Shown: positions 44,121-53,447, counted from the stretch's first letter. The stretch: DNA of 56,142 bases from JAIVHA01 sp965367295 (GCA_965367295.1 CBDUHN010000019.1:1-56142), one strand, 5' to 3'. Numbers and translations are program-made. The notes: a model not told the origin generated them from the letters alone.

Positions 44121-45881
44121 TTACATGCTGTCCGGCGCGGACACGCCCAGCAACCCAAGGCCATTGGCCAGTACCTGGCGTACCGCCTGAATCAGGTTCA
44201 GACGCGCGTTGCGCAGGGCCGGGTCACCGACCAGGAACTGGTGGGCGTTGTAATAGGTATGGAATTCATTGGCCAGCTCGCGCAGGTAATGCGCCAGCTG
44301 GTGGGGTTCGTGATTGATGGCCGCCGCTTCCAGTACCTCCGGGTAGCGTGACAGCTTCACCATCAACGACTCCTCGTGGGATTCGTGTAGCAAATGCATG
44401 CCCTGTGCCCCCTGCGCCTGGTCCCATACCATGCCCTTTTCCGGCAGCTGGCGGAACACGCTCATCACCCGCGCATGGGCGTACTGGATGTAGTACACCG
44501 GGTTGTCGTTGGACTGGGACTTGGCCAGATCGAGATCGAAGTCCATGTGCTGTTCGCACTTGCGCAGCACATAGAAGAAACGCGCGGCATCATTGCCTAC
44601 CTCGTGACGCAGCTCGCGCAGGGTGACGAACTCGCCGGAGCGGGTGGACATCTGCGCCTTCTCGCCGCCGCGGTAGAGGATGGCGAACTGCACCAGCAGC
44701 ACATCCAGCTTACTGGCATCGTCGCCCAGCGCCGTGAGCGCGGCCTTCACCCGCGGCACATAGCCATGGTGATCGGCGCCCCAGATATCGATGACACGGC
44801 CGTAGCCGCGTTCGAGCTTGTTCATGTGATAGGCAATATCGGAGGCGAAGTAGGTCTTCTGGCCGTTGTCACGCACCACCACCCGGTCCTTCTCGTCACC
44901 GAAGTCGGTGGAGCAGAACCAGAGTGCGCCGTTCTGTTCATAGACATGGCCGCTGGCCTGCAGGCGTGCGATGGCCTTGTCCACGGAGCCGGTCTCGGTC
45001 AGGGAGCGTTCCGAGAACCATTCGTCATATTCGACACCGAACTCCTTCAGGTCCTGACGGATATTGGCCAGGATGGAATTCAGTCCCTCATCGAACACCT
45101 CGCGGTAACGCTCGGCGCCGAGCAGGGACTTGGCGCGCTCGATCAGCGCGTCGATATGTTCTTCCTTGTCGCCGCCATCCGGTGCGTCGGCTGGGATATC
45201 CCGCATCAACTCCTCGGCCGTGAAGGCCCAGTCATTACCGTGGTTGCGATGAAGGGTGGCACCGATATCCCAGACATAATCACCCTGGTAGCCGTTGCTG
45301 GGGAACGGCAGCTCAATGCCCGCCAGTTCCAGGTAGCGCAGGTAGACGCTGGTGGCGAGGATATCCATCTGCCGCCCGGCGTCGTTCACGTAGTATTCAC
45401 GATGCACGGCATAGCCCACGGCGGCCAGCAGGTCCGCCACCGTCGCGCCATAGGCGGCGCCACGGCCATGACCCACATGCAATGGCCCGGTGGGATTGGC
45501 GGAAACGAACTCCACCTGCACCGACTGCCCCTGACCGAGCTCGCTGCGGCCGTAGACATCGCCCTGCGCCAGGATCTCGCTGACCACGCCATGGTAGGCC
45601 GCGGGGCTCAGATGAAAATTGATGAAACCCGGCCCGGCGATCTCCACCCTGGTCACCTCGGGGCTGGACGGCAGGGCCGCCACGATGGCCTCGGCCAGTT
45701 CACGCGGCTTGCGGCGGGCGACCTTGGCCAGGGTCATGGCCAGGTTGGTGGCGAAATCCCCGTGACTGCGGTCGCGGGCGCGCTCCACCAGGATGTTGGC
45801 CGCGTGGTCTACGGGAATCATGCCCTGGGATTGCAGGGCCGCGTAGGCCTGCGCCAGGAGTTGCGCCAGCTGTTGCTTCAT
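44121..45881 (-). CDS. argS: arginine--tRNA ligase
   Basis: A 586-residue class I synthetase. It begins MKQQLAQLLAQAYAALQSQG with the arginyl-specific N-terminal Add-1 domain. The HIGH-type motif appears as ANPTGPLHVGHGRGAAYG near residue 130. The C-terminal helical anticodon domain contains VYYIQYAHARVMSVFRQLPEKG. It charges tRNA-Arg. An upstream extension of the frame to 45929 is not conserved. It sits between the SPOR gene (54 bases) and priA (413 bases). Confidence 0.94.
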   Translation of the reverse strand: MKQQLAQLLAQAYAALQSQGMIPVDHAANILVERARDRSHGDFATNLAMTLAKVARRKPRELAEAIVAALPSSPEVTRVEIAGPGFINFHLSPAAYHGVVSEILAQGDVYGRSELGQGQSVQVEFVSANPTGPLHVGHGRGAAYGATVADLLAAVGYAVHREYYVNDAGRQMDILATSVYLRYLELAGIELPFPSNGYQGDYVWDIGATLHRNHGNDWAFTAEELMRDIPADAPDGGDKEEHIDALIERAKSLLGAERYREVFDEGLNSILANIRQDLKEFGVEYDEWFSERSLTETGSVDKAIARLQASGHVYEQNGALWFCSTDFGDEKDRVVVRDNGQKTYFASDIAYHMNKLERGYGRVIDIWGADHHGYVPRVKAALTALGDDASKLDVLLVQFAILYRGGEKAQMSTRSGEFVTLRELRHEVGNDAARFFYVLRKCEQHMDFDLDLAKSQSNDNPVYYIQYAHARVMSVFRQLPEKGMVWDQAQGAQGMHLLHESHEESLMVKLSRYPEVLEAAAINHEPHQLAHYLRELANEFHTYYNAHQFLVGDPALRNARLNLIQAVRQVLANGLGLLGVSAPDSM

Positions 45882-46033
45882 GGGAACGGGTTCGCTTCGG
45901 GTTACCAGGGTCCGCGCGGGGCGGAACAAGCCGCCTATTATCCCTGCTGCCCCGATTTTGGCAACCGGGAGGCGTGGTTGATTATCCTCTTCCGGGGCGG
46001 GGCACGGGATATGGATTCAGCACGTCATCTCAA

Positions 46034-46057
46034 ACCCGTCCGAAGTCATTCGCCTGG
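46034..46057. repeat. REP-like element, left border of composite copy A
   Basis: CCCGTCCGAAGTCATTCGCC resembles the dispersed palindrome with one extra base. It precedes the composite hairpin element at 46083. Confidence 0.5.
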
Positions 46058-46082
46058 TGTTCTTGTTGATTTACGTGCTGAA

Positions 46083-46234
46083 CCGTGACCTTTCTTCCGC
46101 CCTTTGCTGGGCGGGTTACGTCCCCTTGCCCGGCCAAGGGGACGTAACCAAAGAGAAGGCCGCCAGACGGCCTGCGGACTGTGCCCGTTCCCTGCGCTTC
46201 TCCACCGGCGCCAACGGGAATCAGGTGCCGGGTT
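46083..46234 (+). repeat. composite hairpin repeat, copy A
   Basis: Lead-in CTTCCGCCCTTTGCTGGGC, then a hairpin with perfect 15-base arms: GGTTACGTCCCCTTG (46114-46128), six-base loop, and CAAGGGGACGTAACC (46135-46149). AAAGAGAAGGCCGCC follows, then a variable middle and GGCGCCAACGGGAATC with GGTGCCGGG at the end. Same order as copies at 4243 and 53148. Confidence 0.8.
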
Positions 46235-46236
46235 TT

Positions 46237-46303
46237 TGTAGGTGCAATTTTCATCGCATGGCCACGCCGGAAAAAACGTTCGAATGAATTCGAACTACAG
46301 CGT
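46237..46303. repeat. REP-like pair at the right border of composite copy A
   Basis: GTAGGTGCAATTTTCATCGC at 46238 and AACGTTCGAATGAATTCGAA at 46276 are two palindrome copies. The second overlaps the stop codon region of priA (46295). Confidence 0.65.
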
Positions 46304-48496
46304 ATCCACCGGATCCACATCCAGCGACCAGCGCACCCTGCGGCCCGATTTCAGCTGCTCCAGCTGCAAGACCCAGGGTTCCAGCAACTGCTGCAGAGCG
46401 GCCCGTTCCGGCGCCTGCAGCAACAACTGGGCACGATAGCGACCGGCGCGGCGCTCCATGGGTGCCGGCACCGGACCCCAGCACTGCACCCCGTTCAGAC
46501 CCAGCGCCTGGGCGGCATCCCGTGCCTCGTCGAGAAATGCCAGTGCCGGCTCGCGGTCGCTGGCCTCGGCGCGCAACAGGGCAAGGCTGGCAAAGGGCGG
46601 GAAACCCGCCGCCTGGCGCTCCGCGAGTGCGGCCTCGGCGAAGGCACCGTAGCCCTGCAGCACCAGCTGCTGTAACAGGGGGTGATCCGGGTGATGGGTC
46701 TGGATCACCACCTCGCCGGGCCGCTCGGCGCGGCCGGCCCGACCGGCCACCTGCACGATCAGCTGCGCCAGCCGCTCGGCGGCCCGGAAATCGTTGCTGA
46801 ACAGACCCTGGTCCACATCCAGCAGCGCCACCAGGGTGACACCGGGGAAATGATGGCCCTTGGCCAGCATCTGGGTGCCCACCAGAATGCGGCCATCGCC
46901 GCTGGTGGCCCGTGCCAACTGTGTCTCCAGCGCACCCTTGCGACGCGTGGTATCGCGATCGATGCGCACGGTTTCCTGGTCGGGAAAGCGGGCGGTGAGA
47001 AACTGTTCGATGCGTTCGGTACCCTTGCCAAGCGCCAGCAGGTCGGGACTGCCGCAGGCGGGACATGCCGCCACCAACGCCCGTTCATGACCGCAGTGAT
47101 GGCAGCGCAGTCTGCCCGCGCGCTGGTGCAGCGTCATGTGGGCATCGCAGCGCGGACAGTCAGCGAGCCAGCCACATTCGTGGCAGATCAGCGTCGGTGC
47201 ATAGCCGCGCCGGTTGAGAAACAGCAGCACCTGCCCACCATCCGCCAGATGCCGATCCATCATCCCCAGCAGGGCCGGCGCCAGCGGACTGTCCATGGGC
47301 TGGCGCCGCACATCCAGCAGCGCCACCCGCGGCGGCCGGGCGGCACCGGCGCGCTGCGGCAGATGCAGGCGCCGGTAACGGCCGATGTTGACGTTATGCA
47401 GGGATTCCAGCCCGGGTGTGGCGGAACCCAGCACCACCGGCACGTTACGATGGTGCGCACGCCATACCGCCAGGTCGCGTGCCGAATAGCGGAAACCGTC
47501 CTGCTGTTTGAGGGAAGCGTCGTGTTCCTCGTCGATAATCACCAGCCCCAGCCGCGGCAACGGGGTGAACACCGCGGATCGGGTACCGATCACCACCGCC
47601 GCCTCACCCGTGGCGGCGGCCTGCCAGGCACACAGGCGTTCGCGATCGTTCAGCCCCGAATGCAACAGCGCCAGCGGTACCGGGAAGCGGCGCCGGAAAC
47701 GGGAGACCAGCTGCGGCGTCAGACCGATCTCCGGCACCAGCACCAGCACCTGCCGATCCAGAGCCAGACAGGCGGCGATAATCTGCAGGTAGACCTCGGT
47801 CTTGCCGCTGCCGGTGACCCCTTCGAGCAGGAAGGCGGCGTAACGCCCCAGTGCCGCAACCACGGCAGCGACGGCCTCCGCCTGGCCGGTATTCAGTGGC
47901 GGCGGGCTATCCGCCTGTGCCGGTATGGTTTCGAGGCAGGGGCGCAGACGCTCTTCCACCCAACCCTTCTCCACCACCGCACGCAATGTCTGGGCGGTCA
48001 CCTCCAGCGCCTCACGCGGCAACCCTGCGGGATGCCGGCGCAATTGCTGCAGCAGAGCCAGTTGCCGTGGTGCCCGTTTGAGCGACTCCGCCTCCAGCGC
48101 ACGACCGGCATCGGTCAGACTCCATTCACGCACGCCTTCGATTCGACCACGGTGCCCTTGCCGTAATAGCACCGGCAACGCCGTCGCCATTGCCTCACCG
48201 ATGGGATGCCGGTAATAACGGCTGGCCCATTGCAGCAGCGCCAGCAGATCCGCCGGCAGTATCGGTGCATCATCGAGCACATCCCGTATCGGCTTCAGCT
48301 TGTTGGCCGGCACCTCGCTGCGATCACTTACGGCCAGCAACACCCCCACCCGCTCGGTGCGGCCGAAGGGTACCCGCACCCGCATGCCCGGTTGCAGCTG
48401 CGCGACATCAACATGGGCCGGCGCCCGGTAATCGAAAAAACGATACAGGGGTGAAGGAACAGCGATGTGCAAAATGTTCGGATTCGCGACAGTCAT
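46295..48496 (-). CDS. priA: primosomal replication protein N' (PriA helicase)
   Basis: A 733-residue replication-restart helicase from ATG 48496 (GTG 48511 and ATG 48502 are alternatives). It has an N-terminal 3'-DNA-binding domain, a helicase core with GVTGSGKTEVYLQ and the Walker B VIIDEEHDASLK, then the zinc-binding insert with eight cysteines (CHECGWLADCPRC, CHHCGHERALVAACPACGS), and later RYRAQLLLQAPE at the C-terminus. PriA reassembles replisomes at collapsed forks. It sits upstream of argS in the order seen in other gammaproteobacteria. Confidence 0.93.
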   Translation of the reverse strand: MTVANPNILHIAVPSPLYRFFDYRAPAHVDVAQLQPGMRVRVPFGRTERVGVLLAVSDRSEVPANKLKPIRDVLDDAPILPADLLALLQWASRYYRHPIGEAMATALPVLLRQGHRGRIEGVREWSLTDAGRALEAESLKRAPRQLALLQQLRRHPAGLPREALEVTAQTLRAVVEKGWVEERLRPCLETIPAQADSPPPLNTGQAEAVAAVVAALGRYAAFLLEGVTGSGKTEVYLQIIAACLALDRQVLVLVPEIGLTPQLVSRFRRRFPVPLALLHSGLNDRERLCAWQAAATGEAAVVIGTRSAVFTPLPRLGLVIIDEEHDASLKQQDGFRYSARDLAVWRAHHRNVPVVLGSATPGLESLHNVNIGRYRRLHLPQRAGAARPPRVALLDVRRQPMDSPLAPALLGMMDRHLADGGQVLLFLNRRGYAPTLICHECGWLADCPRCDAHMTLHQRAGRLRCHHCGHERALVAACPACGSPDLLALGKGTERIEQFLTARFPDQETVRIDRDTTRRKGALETQLARATSGDGRILVGTQMLAKGHHFPGVTLVALLDVDQGLFSNDFRAAERLAQLIVQVAGRAGRAERPGEVVIQTHHPDHPLLQQLVLQGYGAFAEAALAERQAAGFPPFASLALLRAEASDREPALAFLDEARDAAQALGLNGVQCWGPVPAPMERRAGRYRAQLLLQAPERAALQQLLEPWVLQLEQLKSGRRVRWSLDVDPVDTL

Positions 48497-48604
48497 ACCC
48501 ATGGGCTTCACGGAACGGCGGTTTTTTAAACCTAGTTAGCCCCGATGTCTCAGAGCCATTCTCACCAATAAACGCTAACTCATTATTCTTATTGAGAGCA
48601 CTTC

Positions 48605-48639
48605 TTATCCACAGAACCTGTGGATAACTCTGTGGAAGG
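48605..48639. promoter_or_regulatory. cluster of DnaA boxes upstream of priA
   Basis: TTATCCACA (48605-48613) and its inverted exact match TGTGGATAA (48619-48627) are both perfect consensus DnaA boxes, 5 bases apart. A third partial box TGTGGAAGG starts at 48631. An AT-rich stretch of about 90 bases follows (roughly 48665-48755). This may be a DnaA-binding regulatory site (DARS- or datA-like) or control of priA. An origin is possible but none of the usual origin neighbours (dnaA, gidA, rpmH) is in the window. Confidence 0.6.
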
Positions 48640-49080
48640 TTTGGGGTAAACCGGCTGCAAGCGGCGTCATTATTACATTCCTGTTAAATTGGTGAAATCT
48701 TCACCATCAACATAAATACAATATAAATCATATATATACGCTGTTTTTATAGCACCAAACGCGTCTCGTCGCGGGGGAAAACGGCTTTTGCGTAAATAAT
48801 CCGACGCTCTGTGTATAAACCTGCCGGAAATAGCCGTTCGATGCTTGAACCCACCCTGCGGATGTGCCTAGCCAAGCCCCGGTATTACCGTGCAATTTCG
48901 CCTGAAACCGGCAATTCGGGCAGTGTCTGGGGTCCTGGCCAACTGCCGCAGTGTACCTGATGCCGCACCACTCCGTGGCCATGGGATCTCCGGCACGGCC
49001 GACTCCTGGGTAGGCCGGGTGGCGTGAGGGGACTGCATGGAACCCAGGCCGAGGGGGATGCTCCTCCATCGGGGTGCTGC
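48640..49080. other. intergenic stretch between DnaA boxes and pntB terminator
   Basis: About 440 bases. The first 100 are strongly AT-rich, and the remainder is GC-rich with no gene. A minus-strand frame of 134 codons (48728-49132) shows no family features and runs through a terminator hairpin, so I do not count it as coding. Confidence 0.45.
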
Positions 49081-49120
49081 CCCATGAAAAAAGCCGCCTG
49101 GTGGCGGCTTTTTTCATGGG
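49081..49120 (-). terminator. bidirectional rho-independent terminator of the pnt operon
   Basis: Perfect 18-base stem (CCCATGAAAAAAGCCGCC with its complement at 49103-49120) around a TGGT loop, A-rich on one side and T-rich on the other. It lies 15 bases downstream of the pntB stop. Confidence 0.92.
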
Positions 49121-49135
49121 GCACAACGGCAAACG

Positions 49136-50494
49136 TCACATCTGCTTCACTTCCGCGATCAACTGTCCGGCCACCGCCTGTCCGTCCCCGTACAGCATGC
49201 GGGTATTGTCGAGGAAGAACAGGGCATTTTCGATGCCGGAGAAACCGGCACCCTTGCCACGCTTCACCACGATCACATGCTCGGCCTGGTCGGCATTGAG
49301 AATGGGCATGCCGTAGATGGGGCTGTTGGGATCAGTACGCGCCACCGGGTTGACCACATCATTGGCACCGATCACCAGCGCCACATCGGCCTGGGCGAAT
49401 TCGCTGTTGATCTCGTCCAGATCGAAGATCTTGTCGTAGGGCACACCGGCCTCCGCCAGCAGCACGTTCATGTGGCCAGGCATGCGACCGGCAACGGGAT
49501 GGATGGCAAACTTCACCTCCACGCCCTTGTCTTCCAGCAACTGCACGAATTCCCAGACCTTGTGCTGCGCCTGGGCCACCGCCATGCCATAGCCCGGCAC
49601 GATGATCACCTTGCTGGCATAGGCCATCATGCTGGCCGCATCCATGGCACTCACTTCCTTCATGGTACCGCCCACAGACTCGAGCGCTTCGCCACCACTG
49701 GCGCCAAAGCCGCTGAACAGCACATTGGAGATCGGCCGGTTCATGGCCCTGGCCATCATCTGGGTCAGCAGGGTACCGGCGGAACCCACCACGGTACCGG
49801 CGATGATCATGGCGGCATTACCCAGCACGAAGCCCTCGAATGCCACCGCCATACCGGTAAGGGCGTTGTACAACGAGATCACCACCGGCATATCGGCACC
49901 GCCGATGGGCAGGGTCATCATCACCCCGAACAGCAACGCCAGCACGAAGAACAGGAAGATGGCCGTTCCCATGGGCACATCAGCGGCAATCAGGATCAGG
50001 CCGAAGACGATGGCACCCCCGAACACCACCAGATTGAGGATCTGCTGTTTGGGGAAGATCACGGATTTCTTCATCAGCCCCTGCAGCTTGGCAAAGGCGA
50101 TCATGGAACCGGAGAAAGCCACCGAGCCGATCAGGGCACCCAGCACCGCCAGGGTCTGGAAACTGCCGGACGCGAAGCTTCCCTTGAGCAGTTCCACCGC
50201 GGCGATCGCCGCCGCGGCGCCGCCGCCCATGCCATTGTAGATGGCGATCATCTGCGGCATGTCGGTCATGGCCACCTTCTTGCCGGTGTACCAGGCAGCA
50301 CCGCCACCGATCAGGATAGCCAGGATCATGAGCCCGAAGTTGTGCAGGTCGGGGACAAAGAAGGTGGCCAGGGTCGCCACCAGCATGCCGACGCCGGCCC
50401 AGATGATCCCGCCACGGGCCGTCACCGGCGAACTCATGCGCTTGAGGCCGAGGATGAACAGTACAGCTGCGGCGAAGTAACTCAGCTCGATCAT
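49136..50494 (-). CDS. pntB: NAD(P) transhydrogenase subunit beta
   Basis: A 452-residue integral membrane protein. The membrane domain II (about 1-260, eight or nine helices) is followed by the NADP(H)-binding domain III, with GYGMAVAQAQHKVWEF near residue 305, HPVAGRMPGHMNVLLAEAGVPYD, and VIGANDVVNPVARTDPNSPIYGMPIL. It couples proton flow to hydride transfer from NADH to NADP+. It overlaps pntAB by four bases. Confidence 0.94.
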   Translation of the reverse strand: MIELSYFAAAVLFILGLKRMSSPVTARGGIIWAGVGMLVATLATFFVPDLHNFGLMILAILIGGGAAWYTGKKVAMTDMPQMIAIYNGMGGGAAAAIAAVELLKGSFASGSFQTLAVLGALIGSVAFSGSMIAFAKLQGLMKKSVIFPKQQILNLVVFGGAIVFGLILIAADVPMGTAIFLFFVLALLFGVMMTLPIGGADMPVVISLYNALTGMAVAFEGFVLGNAAMIIAGTVVGSAGTLLTQMMARAMNRPISNVLFSGFGASGGEALESVGGTMKEVSAMDAASMMAYASKVIIVPGYGMAVAQAQHKVWEFVQLLEDKGVEVKFAIHPVAGRMPGHMNVLLAEAGVPYDKIFDLDEINSEFAQADVALVIGANDVVNPVARTDPNSPIYGMPILNADQAEHVIVVKRGKGAGFSGIENALFFLDNTRMLYGDGQAVAGQLIAEVKQM

Positions 50495-50784
50495 TGTTTC
50501 TTCTCCTTACTGCTCTTGAACATCTCGAGCATGCGCTCCGTGACCACATAGCCACCCACGGCATTGCCCGCGGCGAGCATGACGCCGATAAAACCGATAA
50601 ACCGTTCCATATCGGTGGTCGCATGGCCCATGGCCACCATGGCGCCCACCAGCACGATACCGTGCACGAAGTTGGACCCGGACATCAGCGGTGTGTGCAG
50701 GATGACCGGTACCCGGCTGATGACCTCGTAGCCGGTAAAGCCGGCCAGCATGAAGATATAGAGAGCGGTGAAACCTTCAATCAT
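50491..50784 (-). CDS. pntAB: NAD(P) transhydrogenase subunit alpha part 2
   Basis: A 97-residue membrane protein with three helices, beginning MIEGFTALYIFMLAGFTGYEVISRVP. It carries the alpha subunit's membrane helices as a separate polypeptide, the three-gene arrangement of Rhodospirillum and Pseudomonas. Overlaps by four bases with both pntAA and pntB show translational coupling. Confidence 0.92.
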   Translation of the reverse strand: MIEGFTALYIFMLAGFTGYEVISRVPVILHTPLMSGSNFVHGIVLVGAMVAMGHATTDMERFIGFIGVMLAAGNAVGGYVVTERMLEMFKSSKEKKQ

Positions 50785-51911
50785 GATTGCGCTCCTTCAA
50801 TGGCCTCGCGGGTGGGGCCGTGTTTGATTTCACCGGCATGGGTAAGCGCGCTGTCGGCGATGACCTCGTCCTCCCAGTCGGGCTTGAACTCGCCTTCCAC
50901 GATCATCGGGGTGAGGAAGTTCAGCAGGTTCTTGGCATACATTTCACTGGCATGCACCGCCAGCATGCTTGGCACGTTGAGCGGGCCGTAGACAATGACA
51001 TCCTGGTGCACGATCTGTTCGCCCGGCTGGGTGACTTCACAGTTGCCACCGCCCTCGGCGGCCAGGTCGATGATCACCGCACCGGGCTTCATCTGCTCGA
51101 CTACAGCCCTGGAGATGATGCGCGGCGAGGTGCGGCCGGGGATCGCGGCGGTGGTGATCACGGCATCAGCGGCGATGATGTGCTTTTCCAGTACCGCCTG
51201 CTGCTTCTGCTTCTCTTCCTCGGTGAGTTCACGGGCGTACCCACCGCTACCCTCGGCGCTCACCCCCGTATCGACGAACTTGGCCCCCAGCGACTGCACC
51301 TGTTCCTTGGTGGCGGAGCGCACGTCATAGCCTTCCACCTGGGCACCCAGGCGCCTGGCGGTGGCGATGGCCTGCAGGCCGGCTACACCGGCGCCGATCA
51401 CCAGTACCTTGGAGGGGCGGATGGTGCCAGCGGCCGTGGTCAGCATGGGAAAGAAGCGGCCACTACGATCAGCCGCCATCAACGCGGCCTTGTAACCGGC
51501 CACCGCGGCCTGGGAAGACAATACGTCCATACCCTGGGCCCGGGAGATGCGCGGCACCAGTTCCATGGCGAAAGCAGTGATCTTCGCATCGCGCATCTTG
51601 GCCACGCGTTCGGGATATTTGTGCGGCAGCATCATGCCCACCACCACGGCGCCTTCCTTCAGGCGTCCGATTTCCTCTTCACTGGGCGGCTGCACCTTGA
51701 GCAGCAGATCGGCCTCCTTATATAAGGTGTCGGCATCCACCACCCGGGCGGCGGCATAATCCGCATCGGCATGATAGGTGCCGGCGCCGGCGCCCTGTTC
51801 CACTAATACTTCCACGCCCAGTTTTACGAACCGGTCGACGGTGCTGGGGTCCAGCGCCACCCGCTGTTCACCGGCAAAGGTTTCCTTGGGCACTGCCACA
51901 CGAATCGGCAT
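50781..51911 (-). CDS. pntAA: NAD(P) transhydrogenase subunit alpha part 1
   Basis: A 376-residue soluble NAD(H)-binding subunit (domain I). It begins MPIRVAVPKETFAGEQRVALDPSTV, and the nucleotide-binding motif is VLVIGAGVAGLQAIATARRLGAQVEGYDVR near residue 167. The mobile loop region includes YARELTEEEKQKQQ. The frame is open to 52082, but the family starts at MPIRVAVPKE. It heads the pntAA-pntAB-pntB operon. Confidence 0.94.
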   Translation of the reverse strand: MPIRVAVPKETFAGEQRVALDPSTVDRFVKLGVEVLVEQGAGAGTYHADADYAAARVVDADTLYKEADLLLKVQPPSEEEIGRLKEGAVVVGMMLPHKYPERVAKMRDAKITAFAMELVPRISRAQGMDVLSSQAAVAGYKAALMAADRSGRFFPMLTTAAGTIRPSKVLVIGAGVAGLQAIATARRLGAQVEGYDVRSATKEQVQSLGAKFVDTGVSAEGSGGYARELTEEEKQKQQAVLEKHIIAADAVITTAAIPGRTSPRIISRAVVEQMKPGAVIIDLAAEGGGNCEVTQPGEQIVHQDVIVYGPLNVPSMLAVHASEMYAKNLLNFLTPMIVEGEFKPDWEDEVIADSALTHAGEIKHGPTREAIEGAQS

Positions 51912-52230
51912 AGTTACACTCTCCGACATCCAGCCCTGATACCTGGCGAACCATAATGGAGCACCACACCCGCAGGCGTGCGACCCAGGCCCGGCAGGCT
52001 TCCGGGCGGAAACTGCCTTTGATTTAACAATTATGAAGGGGGCGAACCACCAGAACTCCGACGGATTCGCCTGTAAAATCACGGCATCATAGCGGAATCC
52101 GGCCCGCGATTAAACGCCGGCATTTCCTCGCATTCCAGCACCATCCCTCCTGCCATGAAATCGTAATCCACCGGAATTCAGGCATTTACAAACGGGCAGG
52201 TTTCTGGGATAACTATAAGGACTCTGATGT
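51912..52230. other. promoter region of the pnt operon
   Basis: About 320 bases with no gene, between the pntAA start and a dispersed repeat. An AT-rich patch near 52015-52040 may hold the pnt promoter; no precise boxes assigned. Confidence 0.35.
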
Positions 52231-52232
52231 TA

Positions 52233-52368
52233 GCGTCATTGCGGGGGGCGTAGTGACGAAGCAATCTCCAGGCGGTTGATCCGGATTACGAGATTGCCAC
52301 GCCGCGAACCAAGCGTAGGAAGTACTTGACGAAACGCGGTAGCGGTCCTGAAGTACTCGCAATGACAG
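52233..52368. repeat. GTCATTGCG-type dispersed repeat with inverted ends
   Basis: The block opens GTCATTGCGGGG (from 52235) and closes CTCGCAATGAC (to 52366), so its ends are inverted copies. Internally GCAATCTC (52261) pairs with GAGATTGC (52290), and a GAAGTACTT/GAAGTACTC stretch forms another pairing. This pattern belongs to a repeat type common in many bacterial genomes. It abuts the HNH endonuclease gene. Confidence 0.7.
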
Positions 52369-52433
52369 GGATCCCTGAATTTCCTCAGGGATGCACCATC
52401 AGTATGCAAACGAGTGGGTCGGGGAGTTTCTCC

Positions 52434-53033
52434 ATGTACGAGCTGAACCACCAGGTGCTGCGCACCGATCAGGCCGGAATGCCCCTGGAGTGGATCGACT
52501 ATCAGGATGCCGTGCGCCTGTACTACCTGGAACAGGTGGCCTTCACCTGCGGCACCCAGCTGTACGAAGTCCACGGCGGCATCAATGCCGCCACCGGCCA
52601 GCGCAGCGTCATCGCCGTCAATTCCATTATCGCCACCTACGGCAACAAGAGCGTGCTCTCCAAGGTCCGCTCCCGCTACATCCCGCCACTCAACAACCGC
52701 GCCCTGTTCAAGCGCGACGCCCACCTGTGCCTCTACTGCGGCAACCGCTTCCCGGTCTCGGACCTGTCCCGCGACCATGTCACGCCGGTATCCCAGGGAG
52801 GCCGCGATCTCTGGAAGAACGTGGTCACCGCCTGCCGGCGCTGCAACAACCACAAGGCCGGCCGGACCCCGGAACAGGCCGGTATGGAACTGCTCGCCGT
52901 CCCCTTCACTCCCAACTATGCCGAATACATCTACCTGCAGGGCAAGCGGGTGCTCGCCGACCAGATGAAATTCCTGCTGGCACACTTCCCCCGCAGCAGC
53001 CCGCTGCACGAACGACTGTCGCAGATGATCTGA
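52434..53033 (+). CDS. HNH endonuclease domain protein
   Basis: A 199-residue protein. Residues 1-80 form an alpha/beta leader (MYELNHQVLRTDQAGMPLEW). The C-terminal half is a zinc-HNH nuclease: CLYCGN near residue 101, then LSRDHVTPVSQGGRDLWKNVVTACRRCNNHKAGR, with two CxxC pairs and the His-Asn-His core. DNA cleavage is predicted; the biological role (repair, restriction or mobile) is unknown. A GGGGAG Shine-Dalgarno sits 8 bases before ATG 52434. It is isolated and lies beside a dispersed repeat. Confidence 0.85.
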   Translation: MYELNHQVLRTDQAGMPLEWIDYQDAVRLYYLEQVAFTCGTQLYEVHGGINAATGQRSVIAVNSIIATYGNKSVLSKVRSRYIPPLNNRALFKRDAHLCLYCGNRFPVSDLSRDHVTPVSQGGRDLWKNVVTACRRCNNHKAGRTPEQAGMELLAVPFTPNYAEYIYLQGKRVLADQMKFLLAHFPRSSPLHERLSQMI

Positions 53034-53095
53034 CGGCCTGAAACGAGGCCCTCATTCTCTCTCCCGTCGGAATTTCCCCTGACGGGAGTGCCCCG

Positions 53096-53120
53096 TGCAG
53101 GTCCGAATTTGCCTTCGGAT
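53096..53120. repeat. REP-like palindrome, left border of composite copy B
   Basis: TGCAGGTCCGAATTTGCC then TTCGGAT, a copy similar to that at 31421. It precedes the composite element at 53148. Confidence 0.7.
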
Positions 53121-53147
53121 GGCGTTCGTTTCGGTTTGCCTGCTATT

Positions 53148-53375
53148 CCATGACTTTCCTTCCGCCCTTCCTGGGCGGGTTACTTTCTCTTGCCTGGCCA
53201 AGAGAAAGTAACCAAAGAGAAGGCCACCCGGAGGCTTGCCCGCTGCGCGGGTACCCTGCGCTTCTCGGCAAAACCGGCGCGCGCAAAACTCGCCGCTGCG
53301 CGGCTCAGACAGTTGCGCGCTTGTTCCGGTTTTGCCTGCGATGCTCGGCGGCGCCAACGGGATCCGGGTGCTACC
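53148..53375 (+). repeat. composite hairpin repeat, copy B
   Basis: Lead-in CTTTCCTTCCGCCCTTCCTG, then a hairpin with perfect 15-base arms: GGTTACTTTCTCTTG (53178-53192), loop CCTGGC, CAAGAGAAAGTAACC (53199-53213). AAAGAGAAGGCCACC follows, then a variable GC-rich middle with its own inverted parts, and the GGCGCCAACGGGATCC / GGGTGC end block. A diverged REP piece (CCTGCAGGTGAAATTTTTCC) follows at about 53411. Confidence 0.8.
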
Positions 53376-53447
53376 CTGATGTCATCGTGGCAATTCCCAA
53401 TCTTGCGGTACCTGCAGGTGAAATTTTTCCCTGCCTGAGAAAATGGT

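Noticed and set aside
48605..48755. Chromosomal replication origin
   Set aside because: The boxes are good, but dnaA, gidA/mnmG, rpmH and similar origin neighbours are missing, and only two full boxes exist. It is recorded as a DnaA-binding cluster instead.
48728..49132. 134-codon minus-strand frame in the priA-pntB gap
   Set aside because: It runs through a strong terminator hairpin and has no family features or ribosome site.
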